In this document: piece by piece, positions 53,071 through 61,722 of the stretch | Layout of the letters: the number at the start of each line of letters is the position of its first letter | Position numbering within the stretch: position 1 is the stretch's first letter | From: Sphingomonas sp. UBA978 | GTDB lineage: Bacteria > Pseudomonadota > Alphaproteobacteria > Sphingomonadales > Sphingomonadaceae | Direction of reading: 5' to 3' | DNA length: 64,000 bases | Assembly: GCF_002292295.1 (NCBI RefSeq) | Contig: NZ_DBBS01000018.1 | Location: 246,422 to 310,421 of the forward strand | Notes under the pieces: generated by a model | Databases searched by the model: none | Told to the model about the DNA's origin: nothing | The model's input: only the letters and a program-made list of their open reading frames with translations | Position numbers and translations under genes: made by a program

Positions 53071-54561
53071 TTAGAAGCGGAAGCTGAGCCAGCCGGCGAG
53101 GAAGTCGGAGCTTTTGAACCCGGCCCTGGTCAGCGAGGGGCCGGCGGCGAGATGTTCGTAGCGGCCGGTGAAGGACAGGCGCGGCGTGATCGACCAGATC
53201 GCCTGCAACCGCGCGACGTCGCCGATCTTGGCATCGCGGATCAGCTGCGTTCCCGCGAACGGCTGGCCATTGGCGCGATAGACCGCGTCGGTGGTGCTGT
53301 CGCGCCACGTCAGCTGATATTCGGCGGTGACGCGCACCGACCGGAACGGCGACACCGTGAGGTTGGGGGCGACCGCGATCAGGTTCGACGGAGTCAGGAA
53401 CAGCCCGTAGCTGTAATAGATGTTGTTCCCGAACGGCGCATAGGCGTCGCGCAGCTTGCCGTCGCCATAGCCGCCGCCGCCGCTGGCATAATCGACGTGG
53501 AAGCCGACCCGCGGCGCGGTCTTCGCCTTGCCGATGCGCCAGGTCTGGGCGAGGAACACCTGCCAGGCGTCGATGTCCTGATCGATGTAGGTGCCGTATT
53601 GGTGGTTGACCGTCCAGTCGATCGTCAGCGGCCCGGCATCACCCCAGGCATGGACGCCGGCGAAATAGCGCGTCGCCGGCCCGATCCGCCCGCCCCAGGC
53701 GCCGACCGTGTTGCGCCGCCGCCAGAAGAAGGGATCGACGTACAGCTTCGAGCCGCCGAACCAGCCGGTCGGTGCGGCGAAGCCCAGGGTCACGCCAGAA
53801 AAGCGGCGCGCCGGATCGCTGACGTCGTCGTCGGTGCCGAGGTCGCCATATTGCGTCGGCTTGAGATCGAACAGGTCGGCGCGCACGCGGCTGCCGCGCG
53901 CCCAGGCGCGGACGCCGTTCAGCGTGTAGCGGATCGTGTTGTTGTCACGCTGCGACACCAGCAGGTTCGGGCCGTCGGTGAATTCCTGCCGGCCGTAGCG
54001 CACGCCGACGGCGACGCCCTCGATCTCTGCATTGCCCTCGACGAACGCCTGTTGCAGCACCAGATCGTTGCGCAACGTCGCCGCGGGCGCGCCGAGCTCG
54101 ACTCCGGAGATGCCGCCATGCGCGATCTCGGCAAAGGCCCGGACGTGCGGGCCGACGTGCAGATCGGCGCCGCCGACGATGCGGTTGATGTCCTGCCGCT
54201 GCGCCCGGACCTCGCGCAGATTGGGATTGGTGGTGTGGTTGACCCGCAGGCGCAGCTCGCCCGACAGCGTCAGATAGACGTCGCCGTCCCCGTCGAGCGG
54301 CAGGAACTTCAGCCGGTCGAGAACGTCGTCGCGCTTCGCCGGATCGCGCATCACCCGCCAATCCTCCGCCCAGCGCGACAGGTTGAAGCCGTTGGTCGTC
54401 GCGCCGTTGCCCGCCGCCGCGGAGGGATAGGAGGTGACGGTCGGCATGGCGGGATTGCGGGTCTGGCCGCTCTCGGTCGGCGCGACACTGGTCTGCGCCT
54501 GCACAGCGGTGGCGAGGGTGAGCAGCGCGGTGGCGCCGAGGGCGCGAGCGAAATAGGACAT
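53071..54561 (-). CDS. Alginate-export-family outer-membrane porin (AlgE-like)
   Basis: A 496-residue exported barrel. Signal peptide SYFARALGATALLTLATAVQ, then a linker and an alginate-export domain with LSGELRLRVNHTTNPN and GRQEFTDGPNLLVSQRDNNT, ending in SFRF at the C-terminus. Family members span exporters and substrate porins; given its neighbours dctA and malic enzyme, uptake of an organic acid through the outer membrane is likelier than alginate export here. It lies 113 bases after dctA with the second intergenic repeat in between. Confidence 0.85.
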   Translation of the reverse strand: MSYFARALGATALLTLATAVQAQTSVAPTESGQTRNPAMPTVTSYPSAAAGNGATTNGFNLSRWAEDWRVMRDPAKRDDVLDRLKFLPLDGDGDVYLTLSGELRLRVNHTTNPNLREVRAQRQDINRIVGGADLHVGPHVRAFAEIAHGGISGVELGAPAATLRNDLVLQQAFVEGNAEIEGVAVGVRYGRQEFTDGPNLLVSQRDNNTIRYTLNGVRAWARGSRVRADLFDLKPTQYGDLGTDDDVSDPARRFSGVTLGFAAPTGWFGGSKLYVDPFFWRRRNTVGAWGGRIGPATRYFAGVHAWGDAGPLTIDWTVNHQYGTYIDQDIDAWQVFLAQTWRIGKAKTAPRVGFHVDYASGGGGYGDGKLRDAYAPFGNNIYYSYGLFLTPSNLIAVAPNLTVSPFRSVRVTAEYQLTWRDSTTDAVYRANGQPFAGTQLIRDAKIGDVARLQAIWSITPRLSFTGRYEHLAAGPSLTRAGFKSSDFLAGWLSFRF

Positions 54562-54576
54562 GGGTTTGATCCTTCT

Positions 54577-54672
54577 GGCCGCCCTCACCCTGTCGCGGCT
54601 TTGCCGCTCCCTCCGTCTCCCGGCGGGAGAGGGAAGAGGTCGCGCAGCGACCGATCGGGTGAGGGTGCGCGC
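54577..54672. repeat. Palindromic intergenic repeat, second family, copy 2
   Basis: Between dctA and the porin gene. CCCTCACCC at 54582-54590 pairs with GGGTGAGGG at 54658-54666; TCTCCCG/CGGGAGA at about 54616-54630 forms the middle, and a GTCGCGCAGCGAC palindrome lies between. The module order matches copy 1 at 29508-29602. Confidence 0.6.
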
Positions 54673-54674
54673 GG

Positions 54675-56012
54675 TTATTCGGCGGGAACGGCGTCGGCGG
54701 GGAGCTGGTCGACGCGCAGGGCCTGTCCACGCAGGGCCGCGTCCAGCTGCCCGCTATCCAGCGCGCCTTCCCAGCGGGAGACGACGATGGTGGCGACCGC
54801 ATTGCCGATGAAGTTGGTCAGGCTGCGGCATTCGCTCATGAAGCGGTCGACGCCGAGGATCAGCGCCATGCCCGCGACCGGCACGCTCGGCACGATCGAC
54901 AGCGTCGCGGCGAGGGTGATGAAGCCCGCGCCGGTGACGCCCGCCGCGCCCTTTGACGACAGCATCGCGACCGACAGCAGCAGCAATTGCTGGCCGAGCG
55001 TCAGGTCGACGTTGCACGCCTGCGCGATGAACAGCGCCGCCAGCGTCATGTAGATGTTGGTGCCGTCGAGGTTGAACGAATAGCCGGTCGGCACGACGAG
55101 GCCGACGATCGACTTGGGGCAGCCGGCGCGCTCCATCTTCTCGATCAGCGCGGGCAGCGCGCTTTCCGACGACGAGGTGCCGAGGACGAGCAGCAGCTCG
55201 GCCTTGAGATACGCGATCAGCCGCAGGATCGAGAAGCCGCACAGCCAGCTGACCGTGCCGAGCACCACCAGCACGAACAGCAGCGAGGTGAAGTAGAAGG
55301 TGCCGACCAGCATCGCGAGATTGGCGAGCGTGCCGACGCCATATTTGCCGATGGTGAAGGCCATCGCGCCGAACGCACCGATCGGTGCCGCCTTCATGAC
55401 GATGCTGACCACCTTGAAGAAGGCGAGCGACACGTCCTCCAGCACGCTCAGCACCCGGGTGCCGCGATCGCCGATCAGCGCCAGCGCGATGCCGAACAGG
55501 ATCGAGACGAACAGCACCTGCAGGATGTTGCCCTGCGTCAGCGACGACAGGAACGTGTCGGGGATGATCCCGGTCAGGAAGCCGGTGATCGTGCTGTCAT
55601 GCGCCTTTTCGGCGAATTCGGCGACCTTGCTGGTGTCGAGCGTGGCCGGATCGATGTTCAGCCCCGCGCCCGGCCGCACCACATTGGCGACGATCAGGCC
55701 GACGATCAGCGCCAGCGTCGAGAAGAACAGGAAATAGACGAACGCCTTGCCGGCGACGCGCCCGACCGCGCCGAGATCGCGCATGCCGGCGATGCCGGTG
55801 ACGATGGTGAGGAAGATGACCGGGGCGATCACCATTTTGACCAGCTTGATGAAGGCATCGCCGAGCGGCTTCAGCGCCTCGCCGGTGGCGGGCGCGAAAT
55901 GGCCGAGCAACACGCCCGCGACGATCGCGATCAGCACCTGAAAATAGAGCTGCGCATACCACGGCTTGGCCGCCGGCGGCGTAACGGGTGCTTGCGCGAT
56001 GCTGATGGTCAT
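54675..56012 (-). CDS. dctA: C4-dicarboxylate/cation symporter (DctA)
   Basis: Inner-membrane symporter for succinate, fumarate and malate with protons or sodium. The 445-residue protein has the glutamate-transporter-family helix pattern and the signatures LVLGTSSSESALPALIEKME, VGLVVPTGYSFNLDGTNIYM and MLSSKGAAGVTGAGFITLAA. ATG 56012 fits; an in-frame ATG at 56093 adds a charged stretch. The gene leads the module with the porin and malic enzyme. The AT-rich region upstream (56128-56150) is the likely promoter area. Confidence 0.96.
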   Translation of the reverse strand: MTISIAQAPVTPPAAKPWYAQLYFQVLIAIVAGVLLGHFAPATGEALKPLGDAFIKLVKMVIAPVIFLTIVTGIAGMRDLGAVGRVAGKAFVYFLFFSTLALIVGLIVANVVRPGAGLNIDPATLDTSKVAEFAEKAHDSTITGFLTGIIPDTFLSSLTQGNILQVLFVSILFGIALALIGDRGTRVLSVLEDVSLAFFKVVSIVMKAAPIGAFGAMAFTIGKYGVGTLANLAMLVGTFYFTSLLFVLVVLGTVSWLCGFSILRLIAYLKAELLLVLGTSSSESALPALIEKMERAGCPKSIVGLVVPTGYSFNLDGTNIYMTLAALFIAQACNVDLTLGQQLLLLSVAMLSSKGAAGVTGAGFITLAATLSIVPSVPVAGMALILGVDRFMSECRSLTNFIGNAVATIVVSRWEGALDSGQLDAALRGQALRVDQLPADAVPAE

Positions 56013-56150
56013 GGGCAGCCTTTCATCCTCTATGGCGACGCGGGCGGGCTCTTGTCGGCCGTGAGCGTCACCGGACCATGCCGCGCGGACCAAAGCCCCG
56101 GCAACGGCCGGATGAACATTTAATTATCGTCTTATTTCAAAGACTTAAGC

Positions 56151-56174
56151 AAAAGGATCGGTATCGACCGATCC
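56151..56174 (-). terminator. Rho-independent terminator of ogt
   Basis: Perfect 8-bp stem GGATCGGT at 56155-56162 with 56167-56174, loop ATCG. On the minus strand it is followed by TTTTGC. A second stem, GTGTGC/GCACAC at 56200-56219, abuts the ogt stop codon. Confidence 0.8.
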
Positions 56175-56218
56175 GGCCCGCGATCGAGGGCGCGGCGAAG
56201 TGTGCCAAAAATTGCACA

Positions 56219-56719
56219 CTATTCGAACGGCAGTTCGCCCCCGCGCCGCTCGAGCGCCAGCAACAGGGCCTTGGCCTCCAGCCCGCCGGCGAAGCCGGTC
56301 AGGCCGCCCCCCGTTCCGACGACGCGATGGCAGGGCGCGACGATCGACAGGGGGTTGCGCCCGTTCGCCGCGCCGACCGCGCGGCTGGCGGTCGGCCGCC
56401 CGATCGCGCGGGCGATCGCGCCATAGCTGCGCGTCTCGCCATAAGGGATGGCGAGCAGCGCCGCCCATACGCTCTTCTGGAAATCGGTGCCGCGCATGTC
56501 GAGCGGCAGGTCGAACGCGGTCAGCCGGCCGTCGAAATAGGCGCGAAGCTGACGCGTCGCCTCGACCAGCACCGGATGCGCCGCATCCTCGACAAGCGGC
56601 CCGAGTCGCACCCGCAGCGGATCGTCCCCCTCCCACAGCACCGCGACCAGCCCGACCGCGCTCGCCACCAGCGTCAGCGTGCCGACGGGCGAATCGAGCG
56701 TGGTGGCGGCGAGCGTCAT
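56219..56719 (-). CDS. ogt: Methylated-DNA--[protein]-cysteine S-methyltransferase
   Basis: Removes methyl from O6-methylguanine by suicide transfer to its own Cys. The 166-residue protein has TDFQKSVWAALLAIPYGETR, AIGRPTASRAVGAANGRNP (helix-turn-helix), the active-site IVAPCHRVVG with Cys, and GYAGG-type TGFAGGLEAK. ATG 56719 follows the esterase stop by 10 bases; the two may be co-transcribed. A normal length for the single-domain Ogt. Confidence 0.97.
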   Translation of the reverse strand: MTLAATTLDSPVGTLTLVASAVGLVAVLWEGDDPLRVRLGPLVEDAAHPVLVEATRQLRAYFDGRLTAFDLPLDMRGTDFQKSVWAALLAIPYGETRSYGAIARAIGRPTASRAVGAANGRNPLSIVAPCHRVVGTGGGLTGFAGGLEAKALLLALERRGGELPFE

Positions 56720-56729
56720 GCGATCGGCC

Positions 56730-57695
56730 CTAGCCCGGGAACACGCCCTTGCGCGCGGCATAAGCGGCGAACAGCGTCGGCCAGGCCGCGGCCGGCACCG
56801 CCTTGGCGAGCCGCACGCCGAAGCCGTGGCCGCCCTCGTCGAAGACATGCAGTTCGGCCGGTCGCTTCGCCGCCAGCATCGCGGCATACATGGCGAGGCT
56901 GTTGGCGACCGGCACGGTGCCGTCGTCGCTGGCGTGGACGAGGAACACCGGCGGCGTGTCCGCCGCGACCCGGCGCTCGACCGAGGCCGCCGCCAGCGCC
57001 GCCGCGTCGGGCGTCGGCCCGAGCATATTGTCGCGCGAACCCTTGTGCGTGATCGTGGCATCCATCCCGATCACCGGGTAGATCAGCCCCGCCAGATCGG
57101 GCCGCGCCGACTGCCGGTCGGCGGCGTCGACCGGGGCATAGGTCGCCTCGCCATGACGGGTCGCCAGCGATCCGGCGAGATGCCCGCCCGCCGAGAAGCC
57201 GAGCACCGCGACGCGGCGCGGATCGACGCCATAGGTCGCCGCACCGGCGCGGATCACCCGCATCGCGCGCTGCGCATCCTGCAACGGCACCAGATGGCGG
57301 TTGCCCCAGCCTTCGCCGGGCAGACGGTAGAGCAGGATGAAACAGGTGACGCCGAGCGCGTTGAGCCAGCGCGCCTGTTCGATGCCTTCATTGTCGTAGG
57401 ACAGGAAGCCGTAGCCGCCGCCCGGGACCAGCAGCACCGCGGCGCCGTTGGGCGTCGCCGGCCGCTTCACCACCAGTGCGGGCGCATCGATGCCGGTGAT
57501 CCAGCGATCGTTGGACGCGCCGCTCTTCGCGCGTTCGTTGACCTTGCGCACGATCCGGGTCCCCCGGTCGCCCGGAATCGCCTTGGGCCACAGCGGCACG
57601 ACCTCGTCCGCCGTCCCGGTCTGCGCGAAGGCGCGTCCCGCCAAAGCCACCGCGGCAACGCCGCCGATCACGCCGCGTCGCGTCAGGTCGTCCAT
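56730..57695 (-). CDS. Alpha/beta hydrolase (esterase/lipase-like, exported)
   Basis: A 321-residue hydrolase with a Tat-like signal peptide (TRRGVIGGVAAVALAGRAFA). The nucleophile is in VLGFSAGGHLAGSLA, Asp in VHASDDGTVP and His in DEGGHGFGVR; the oxyanion GGGY motif is in LLVPGGGYGFLSYD. The GGGY form is typical of the hormone-sensitive-lipase and xylan-esterase side of the superfamily. It probably releases acyl groups from a carbohydrate or small ester; the substrate is not known. Confidence 0.9.
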   Translation of the reverse strand: MDDLTRRGVIGGVAAVALAGRAFAQTGTADEVVPLWPKAIPGDRGTRIVRKVNERAKSGASNDRWITGIDAPALVVKRPATPNGAAVLLVPGGGYGFLSYDNEGIEQARWLNALGVTCFILLYRLPGEGWGNRHLVPLQDAQRAMRVIRAGAATYGVDPRRVAVLGFSAGGHLAGSLATRHGEATYAPVDAADRQSARPDLAGLIYPVIGMDATITHKGSRDNMLGPTPDAAALAAASVERRVAADTPPVFLVHASDDGTVPVANSLAMYAAMLAAKRPAELHVFDEGGHGFGVRLAKAVPAAAWPTLFAAYAARKGVFPG

Positions 57696-57754
57696 GCATC
57701 CCTCCTCAAGGTCGAAGGCGATGTCGCAAGCCCGCGGGGGCCGGTCAATGGCCG

Positions 57755-60103
57755 TCAGGCGGCTTTCGCGAGACGGGCGGGGAGCAGCCGCGCGATCGCG
57801 TCATATTCGACCGGGCGGCTGAGCAGGAAGCCCTGGATGCTGTCGCAGCCCTGCCCGCGCAGGCAGCCGAGCTGGTCGGCGTCCTCTACCCCTTCCGCGG
57901 TGATCTCCATGTGGAGCGCGGCGGCGAGGTCGACGATCGCGCGCACGATCGCGGCGCTGCTCGCATCGGCGGCGACATGGGTGACGAACGAGCGGTCGAT
58001 CTTGATCTTGTCGAACGGGAAGCTGCGCAGATAGCTGAGCGAGGAATAGCCGGTGCCGAAATCGTCGAGCGCGACGCGGACGCCGATCGCGCGCAGCTGA
58101 TGCAGCAGGCCCAGCACATGGTCCTCGCCGTCGAGGAAGACCGATTCGGTGATCTCGATCTCCAGCCGGCGCGGCGGCAGGCCGGTGCGGGCCAGTGCCT
58201 GCATGACGATCGCGGCAAAGCCCTGGCTGCGGAACTGGAGCGGCGAGACGTTGATCGCGACGCGGACGTGGTCGGGCCAGTCGACGGCGTGGCGGCACGC
58301 CTCGTGCAGCACCCATTCGCCGATGCCGACGATCAGGCCGGTATCCTCGGCGACCGGAATGAACTCGACCGGCGACACCTCGCCGCGGGTCGGATGATGC
58401 CAGCGCAGCAGCGATTCGAAGCCGCCGATCCGGTCCGCCTTGAGGTCGTAGATCGGCTGGAAGTTGAGACGGAACTGGCCGGTCATCAGCGCCTCGCGCA
58501 GGTCCAGCTCCATCTGGCGGCGCTTGCGCGCGGCGATGTCGAGCGCCTCCTCGAAGAAGCGGAAGACGCCGTGGCCGTCCTTCTTGGCGCGATAGAGCGC
58601 GAGGTCGGCGTTCTTGAGCAGCTGGTCGGGATCGGTGCCGTCGGCGGGCGACAGCGCGATGCCGATGCTGAAGCCGGTGGCGATCTGGTGACCCGCGGCC
58701 TCGACCGGGCGGGCGACCGCATCGAGGATCGCCTGCGCCAGCCCGCGCGGACGGTCCGCCTCGAGCCGGCCCGCCAGGATGATCGCGAATTCGTCGCCGC
58801 CCAGCCGGGAGACGAGCCCGTCGGGCGCCAGCCGGGTCAGCAGCGCGCCGAGCGTCTCCAGCAGCGCATCGCCGACCGGATGGCCGAGCGTGTCGTTGAC
58901 GCCCTTGAACCCGTCGAGGTCGAGGCACAGCACCGCGACCTGTTCGCCCGCCGGCCCCGAGCGCGCGGCGCGGGCGAGCGCCTGGTCGAGCGCCTGGCGG
59001 AAGGAGGTGCGGTTGGGCAGGCCGGTGAGCGTGTCGTGGAAGGCGAGGTGCGAGATGCGGTTCTCGCGATCGACGATGCCCTGCGACATGCGGTTGAAGC
59101 TTTGCGCGAGCCGGCCGATCTCGTCCTCGCCGGTCACCGTCACCTCGGTCCGGGCGCCCTCCTCGAGCGTGCGGGCGGCGGCGTCGAGCTCGAAGAGGGG
59201 CCGGGTAATCCGGCGTGCGAGTCGCAAACTGCCGAGCACCACCAGCGCGATGCCGATCAGCCCGGCGAGCGCGAGGCCCGCCTGCAGCGGCAGATAGGGC
59301 GCGAGCGCCGCCTGCAACGGATAGCGGATCAGCAGCGCGGCATCGGCGCGGCCGTTCGGGCCGGCGAGCGGCTTGGCGATGGCGAAGGCGCGGCCGGCCG
59401 GCAGGGTCAGCGTGACCAGCCGCCGCGTCGACTGCGAGGCGGAGACCAGCGCGTCGACGGCGGGATCGGCGCCGATCGAGCCGTCCGCCGACTGCCAGCG
59501 TCCGGCGGCATCGCGGTACAGCATCGTCGCGGTCAGCGGGATCGCGGACAGTCGCTCCAGTCCGCGCATCTCCGCCGCGTCGAGCGGCAGCGCGAGCACG
59601 ACCGAACCGATCTGCATCGGCGCCAGCACCGGCGAGACGATGACGCGATAGATGCGGCCCTGCGACACCAGCACCGCGTCGTGGCGGCCGTCCCCCATCC
59701 GGTCGGGCAGGCCGGCGATCGCGGCGGCGAGCGGCCCCGCCGCGCCGACGACGCTGCCGTCCGGTTCGACCACCATCGCGCGCTGCACCCCGGCGCGGGC
59801 GCGCAGCGTCGCCAGCGCCGATTCGATCGTCGGCCGGTCGCCGGTCGCCACCGCGGTGCGGAAGCCGAAATCGTGCGCGAGGACGTCGGCGGTGCCGGCG
59901 AGCGTCTTCGCCCGCAGCGCCCACAGGCCGTCATAGACGCTGCCGCTCGCCGCCAGCTCCGCCGAGACGGAGGAGCGCGCATGCGTCCAGATCATCACCT
60001 GCGCGGTGACGCCGAGCACGGCGAGCGCGAGCGCGAACATGCCGGTGTACAGCACCGCGAGCCGTCCCCGGAGCGTCCGGAACCGCGGGCGTGGCAGGCG
60101 CAT
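57755..60103 (-). CDS. GGDEF-EAL domain protein (cyclic-di-GMP turnover) with periplasmic sensing and HAMP regions
   Basis: A 782-residue inner-membrane protein. Helix at residues 13-37, a periplasmic sensing region of about 220 residues, a second helix (LALAGLIGIALVVLGSL) near 275, then HAMP. The GGDEF active site is intact at residues 435-439 in RLGGDEFAIIL. The EAL domain shows E563 in GFESLLRWHHP, and DDFGTGYSSLSYL, so both domains look capable of activity. Its start overlaps the cupredoxin gene stop by one base (TGATG), so it is translationally coupled to a secreted copper-type protein. Confidence 0.93.
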   Translation of the reverse strand: MRLPRPRFRTLRGRLAVLYTGMFALALAVLGVTAQVMIWTHARSSVSAELAASGSVYDGLWALRAKTLAGTADVLAHDFGFRTAVATGDRPTIESALATLRARAGVQRAMVVEPDGSVVGAAGPLAAAIAGLPDRMGDGRHDAVLVSQGRIYRVIVSPVLAPMQIGSVVLALPLDAAEMRGLERLSAIPLTATMLYRDAAGRWQSADGSIGADPAVDALVSASQSTRRLVTLTLPAGRAFAIAKPLAGPNGRADAALLIRYPLQAALAPYLPLQAGLALAGLIGIALVVLGSLRLARRITRPLFELDAAARTLEEGARTEVTVTGEDEIGRLAQSFNRMSQGIVDRENRISHLAFHDTLTGLPNRTSFRQALDQALARAARSGPAGEQVAVLCLDLDGFKGVNDTLGHPVGDALLETLGALLTRLAPDGLVSRLGGDEFAIILAGRLEADRPRGLAQAILDAVARPVEAAGHQIATGFSIGIALSPADGTDPDQLLKNADLALYRAKKDGHGVFRFFEEALDIAARKRRQMELDLREALMTGQFRLNFQPIYDLKADRIGGFESLLRWHHPTRGEVSPVEFIPVAEDTGLIVGIGEWVLHEACRHAVDWPDHVRVAINVSPLQFRSQGFAAIVMQALARTGLPPRRLEIEITESVFLDGEDHVLGLLHQLRAIGVRVALDDFGTGYSSLSYLRSFPFDKIKIDRSFVTHVAADASSAAIVRAIVDLAAALHMEITAEGVEDADQLGCLRGQGCDSIQGFLLSRPVEYDAIARLLPARLAKAA

Positions 60104-60708
60104 CAGCGGCGGATCGTCAGCGTCGTGGCATAGCCGGCGGCGGGCACCGTCGCGGCCTGCGCCAGCACGTTGCCGGCGGCGCGGATCGACGGCGACCACA
60201 GCCGCAGCGTCACCGCACCGGCGGGCACGCCGGGGATGGTCACCCGCCCCTGCGCGTCGGTGCGCGCGTAGAATGGCGTCGCGGTGACGATGACGAAGCC
60301 GCTCATCGTATCGTGGATGTTGCAGCCGAGCGCGACGACGCCGGCCGTGTCGAAGACGATGCTGCGCTGGTCCTCGCGCCCGTACAGCTTGAGGTCGAAG
60401 CGCTTCGCCTTCGAGAAGGAATAGACGTGGTGCCGCACCGAATCGCGGTTGGGGAAGGCGACCTGCGCGCCGACCGGGACGATCAGCACGTGCGGCTGAA
60501 AGGCGATCTGCTTCTGCTCCATCGCATAGGGGCCGCGCGGCACCGGGCGCGGCGCCGCGGCGCTGTCGACCAGCACGACGCCGTCGGTCAGCGGCGTGCC
60601 GTCGGGCTGGCGGACGGTGATCGTCACCGTCGCGGCATGCGCGGCGGCCGGCGCGATCGCAGCGACGAGAGCGAGAGCGAGAGCGGAAAGGAAACGGATA
60701 CGCATCAT
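60103..60708 (-). CDS. Secreted cupredoxin-like protein with carboxypeptidase-regulatory-like domain
   Basis: A 201-residue exported protein, often labelled methylamine utilization protein in databases. Signal peptide ALALALVAAIAPAAAHA, then a plastocyanin-like fold with presumed type 1 copper ligands His93/94 (VRHHVYSF), Cys129, His132 and Met135 in CNIHDTMSG. A C-terminal FYARTDAQGRVTIPGVPAGA is a regulatory-like beta domain. ATG 60708 is followed by another ATG; the start is one of the two. It is coupled to the GGDEF-EAL gene. There is no methylamine dehydrogenase nearby. Confidence 0.8.
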   Translation of the reverse strand: MMRIRFLSALALALVAAIAPAAAHAATVTITVRQPDGTPLTDGVVLVDSAAAPRPVPRGPYAMEQKQIAFQPHVLIVPVGAQVAFPNRDSVRHHVYSFSKAKRFDLKLYGREDQRSIVFDTAGVVALGCNIHDTMSGFVIVTATPFYARTDAQGRVTIPGVPAGAVTLRLWSPSIRAAGNVLAQAATVPAAGYATTLTIRR

Positions 60709-60791
60709 CCGCCCGTATCCGGTCCGGCGTTGCGAATTGCTGAAGGCCACCCTTACGGAACATTTACCATATCGGTTGCAATGCCCTGGCC

Positions 60792-61676
60792 ATGTCGAGT
60801 GTAACCGTATCGCGTATCGCCCTCACCGCGGCCCTGATCGTCGCATCGGTCCAGCCCGCGTTCGCCAACCAGCGGCGCGGCGGCGGCAAGCTGCTGCTGA
60901 CCAACGGCGTATCGTCGGTCGAGGGCGCGGCGGGCGGCGGGCTGGCGACCTGGGCGGTGATCGCGGGCAACGAGACCGAGGACGGGATCGGCGGCACCGC
61001 GCATGCGACCTATGTCGCGCTTCCCGATTTCGACCTGAGCAGCGCGGGCGCCGCGATCGGCGTGTCGGACCGGATCGAGCTGTCCTATGCCTATCAGCGG
61101 TTCGACACCCGTGCCGCCGGCGCGGCGCTGGGGCTGGGGCGCGGCTTCACCTTCGGCCAGCATATCGTCGGGGCCAAGGTGAAGCTGATCGGCGATGCCG
61201 TCTGGGCGCAGGATACGCCGCTGCCGCAGATCGCGGCGGGCGTGCAGTACAAGATCGCCGAGCGCGGCGCGGTGGTGAAGGCGGTGGGCGCGGCCGAGAC
61301 GCGGAGCGCGGATCTCTATGTCGCGGCGACCAAGCTGTGGCTGGCGCAGGGCATCGTCGCGGATGCGACCGTCCGCTTCACCAAGGCGAACCAGCTGGGG
61401 CTGCTCGGCTTCGGCGGCCCCAAAGGCACCGACCGGACCGCACAGTTCGAGGGATCGCTCGCCAAGATGCTGACCCGCACGCTGGTGGTCGGCGCGGAAT
61501 ATCGCACCGAGCCGGACAATCTCGGCTTTGCGGAGGAGGACGACAGCTACGACCTGTTCGCCGCCTGGGCGGTGCACCGCAACGTGTCGCTGACCGCCGC
61601 CTATGTCGACCTGGGCGACATCGCGACGGTGCGTCGCCAGCGCGGGCTGTTCCTGTCGCTGCAGGGCGGATTCTGA
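60792..61676 (+). CDS. DUF3034-family exported protein
   Basis: A 294-residue exported protein: signal peptide RIALTAALIVASVQPAFA, then GKLLLTNGVSSVEGAAGGG, a barrel-like core with FDLSSAGAAIGVSDRIELSY, and SLQGGF at the C-terminus as in outer-membrane proteins. The opening segment is diagnostic of DUF3034. It is divergent from the cupredoxin gene, with 83 bases between starts, and precedes the truncated haemoglobin gene. Function unknown; an outer-membrane beta-barrel is inference. Confidence 0.85.
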   Translation: MSSVTVSRIALTAALIVASVQPAFANQRRGGGKLLLTNGVSSVEGAAGGGLATWAVIAGNETEDGIGGTAHATYVALPDFDLSSAGAAIGVSDRIELSYAYQRFDTRAAGAALGLGRGFTFGQHIVGAKVKLIGDAVWAQDTPLPQIAAGVQYKIAERGAVVKAVGAAETRSADLYVAATKLWLAQGIVADATVRFTKANQLGLLGFGGPKGTDRTAQFEGSLAKMLTRTLVVGAEYRTEPDNLGFAEEDDSYDLFAAWAVHRNVSLTAAYVDLGDIATVRRQRGLFLSLQGGF

Positions 61677-61722
61677 CCGGCGCGGTCATGCGCCGACCTT
61701 CACCTTCGATGGGGACTAACCG

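Noticed and set aside
57911..60133. 740-codon plus-strand frame opposite the GGDEF-EAL gene
   Set aside because: Shadow frame; composition is unlike a protein and the opposite strand has intact GGDEF and EAL motifs.
60103..60708. Methylamine-utilization function for the cupredoxin-like gene
   Set aside because: No methylamine dehydrogenase or other mau gene is near; the label comes from a loose family name, so only the fold is reported.
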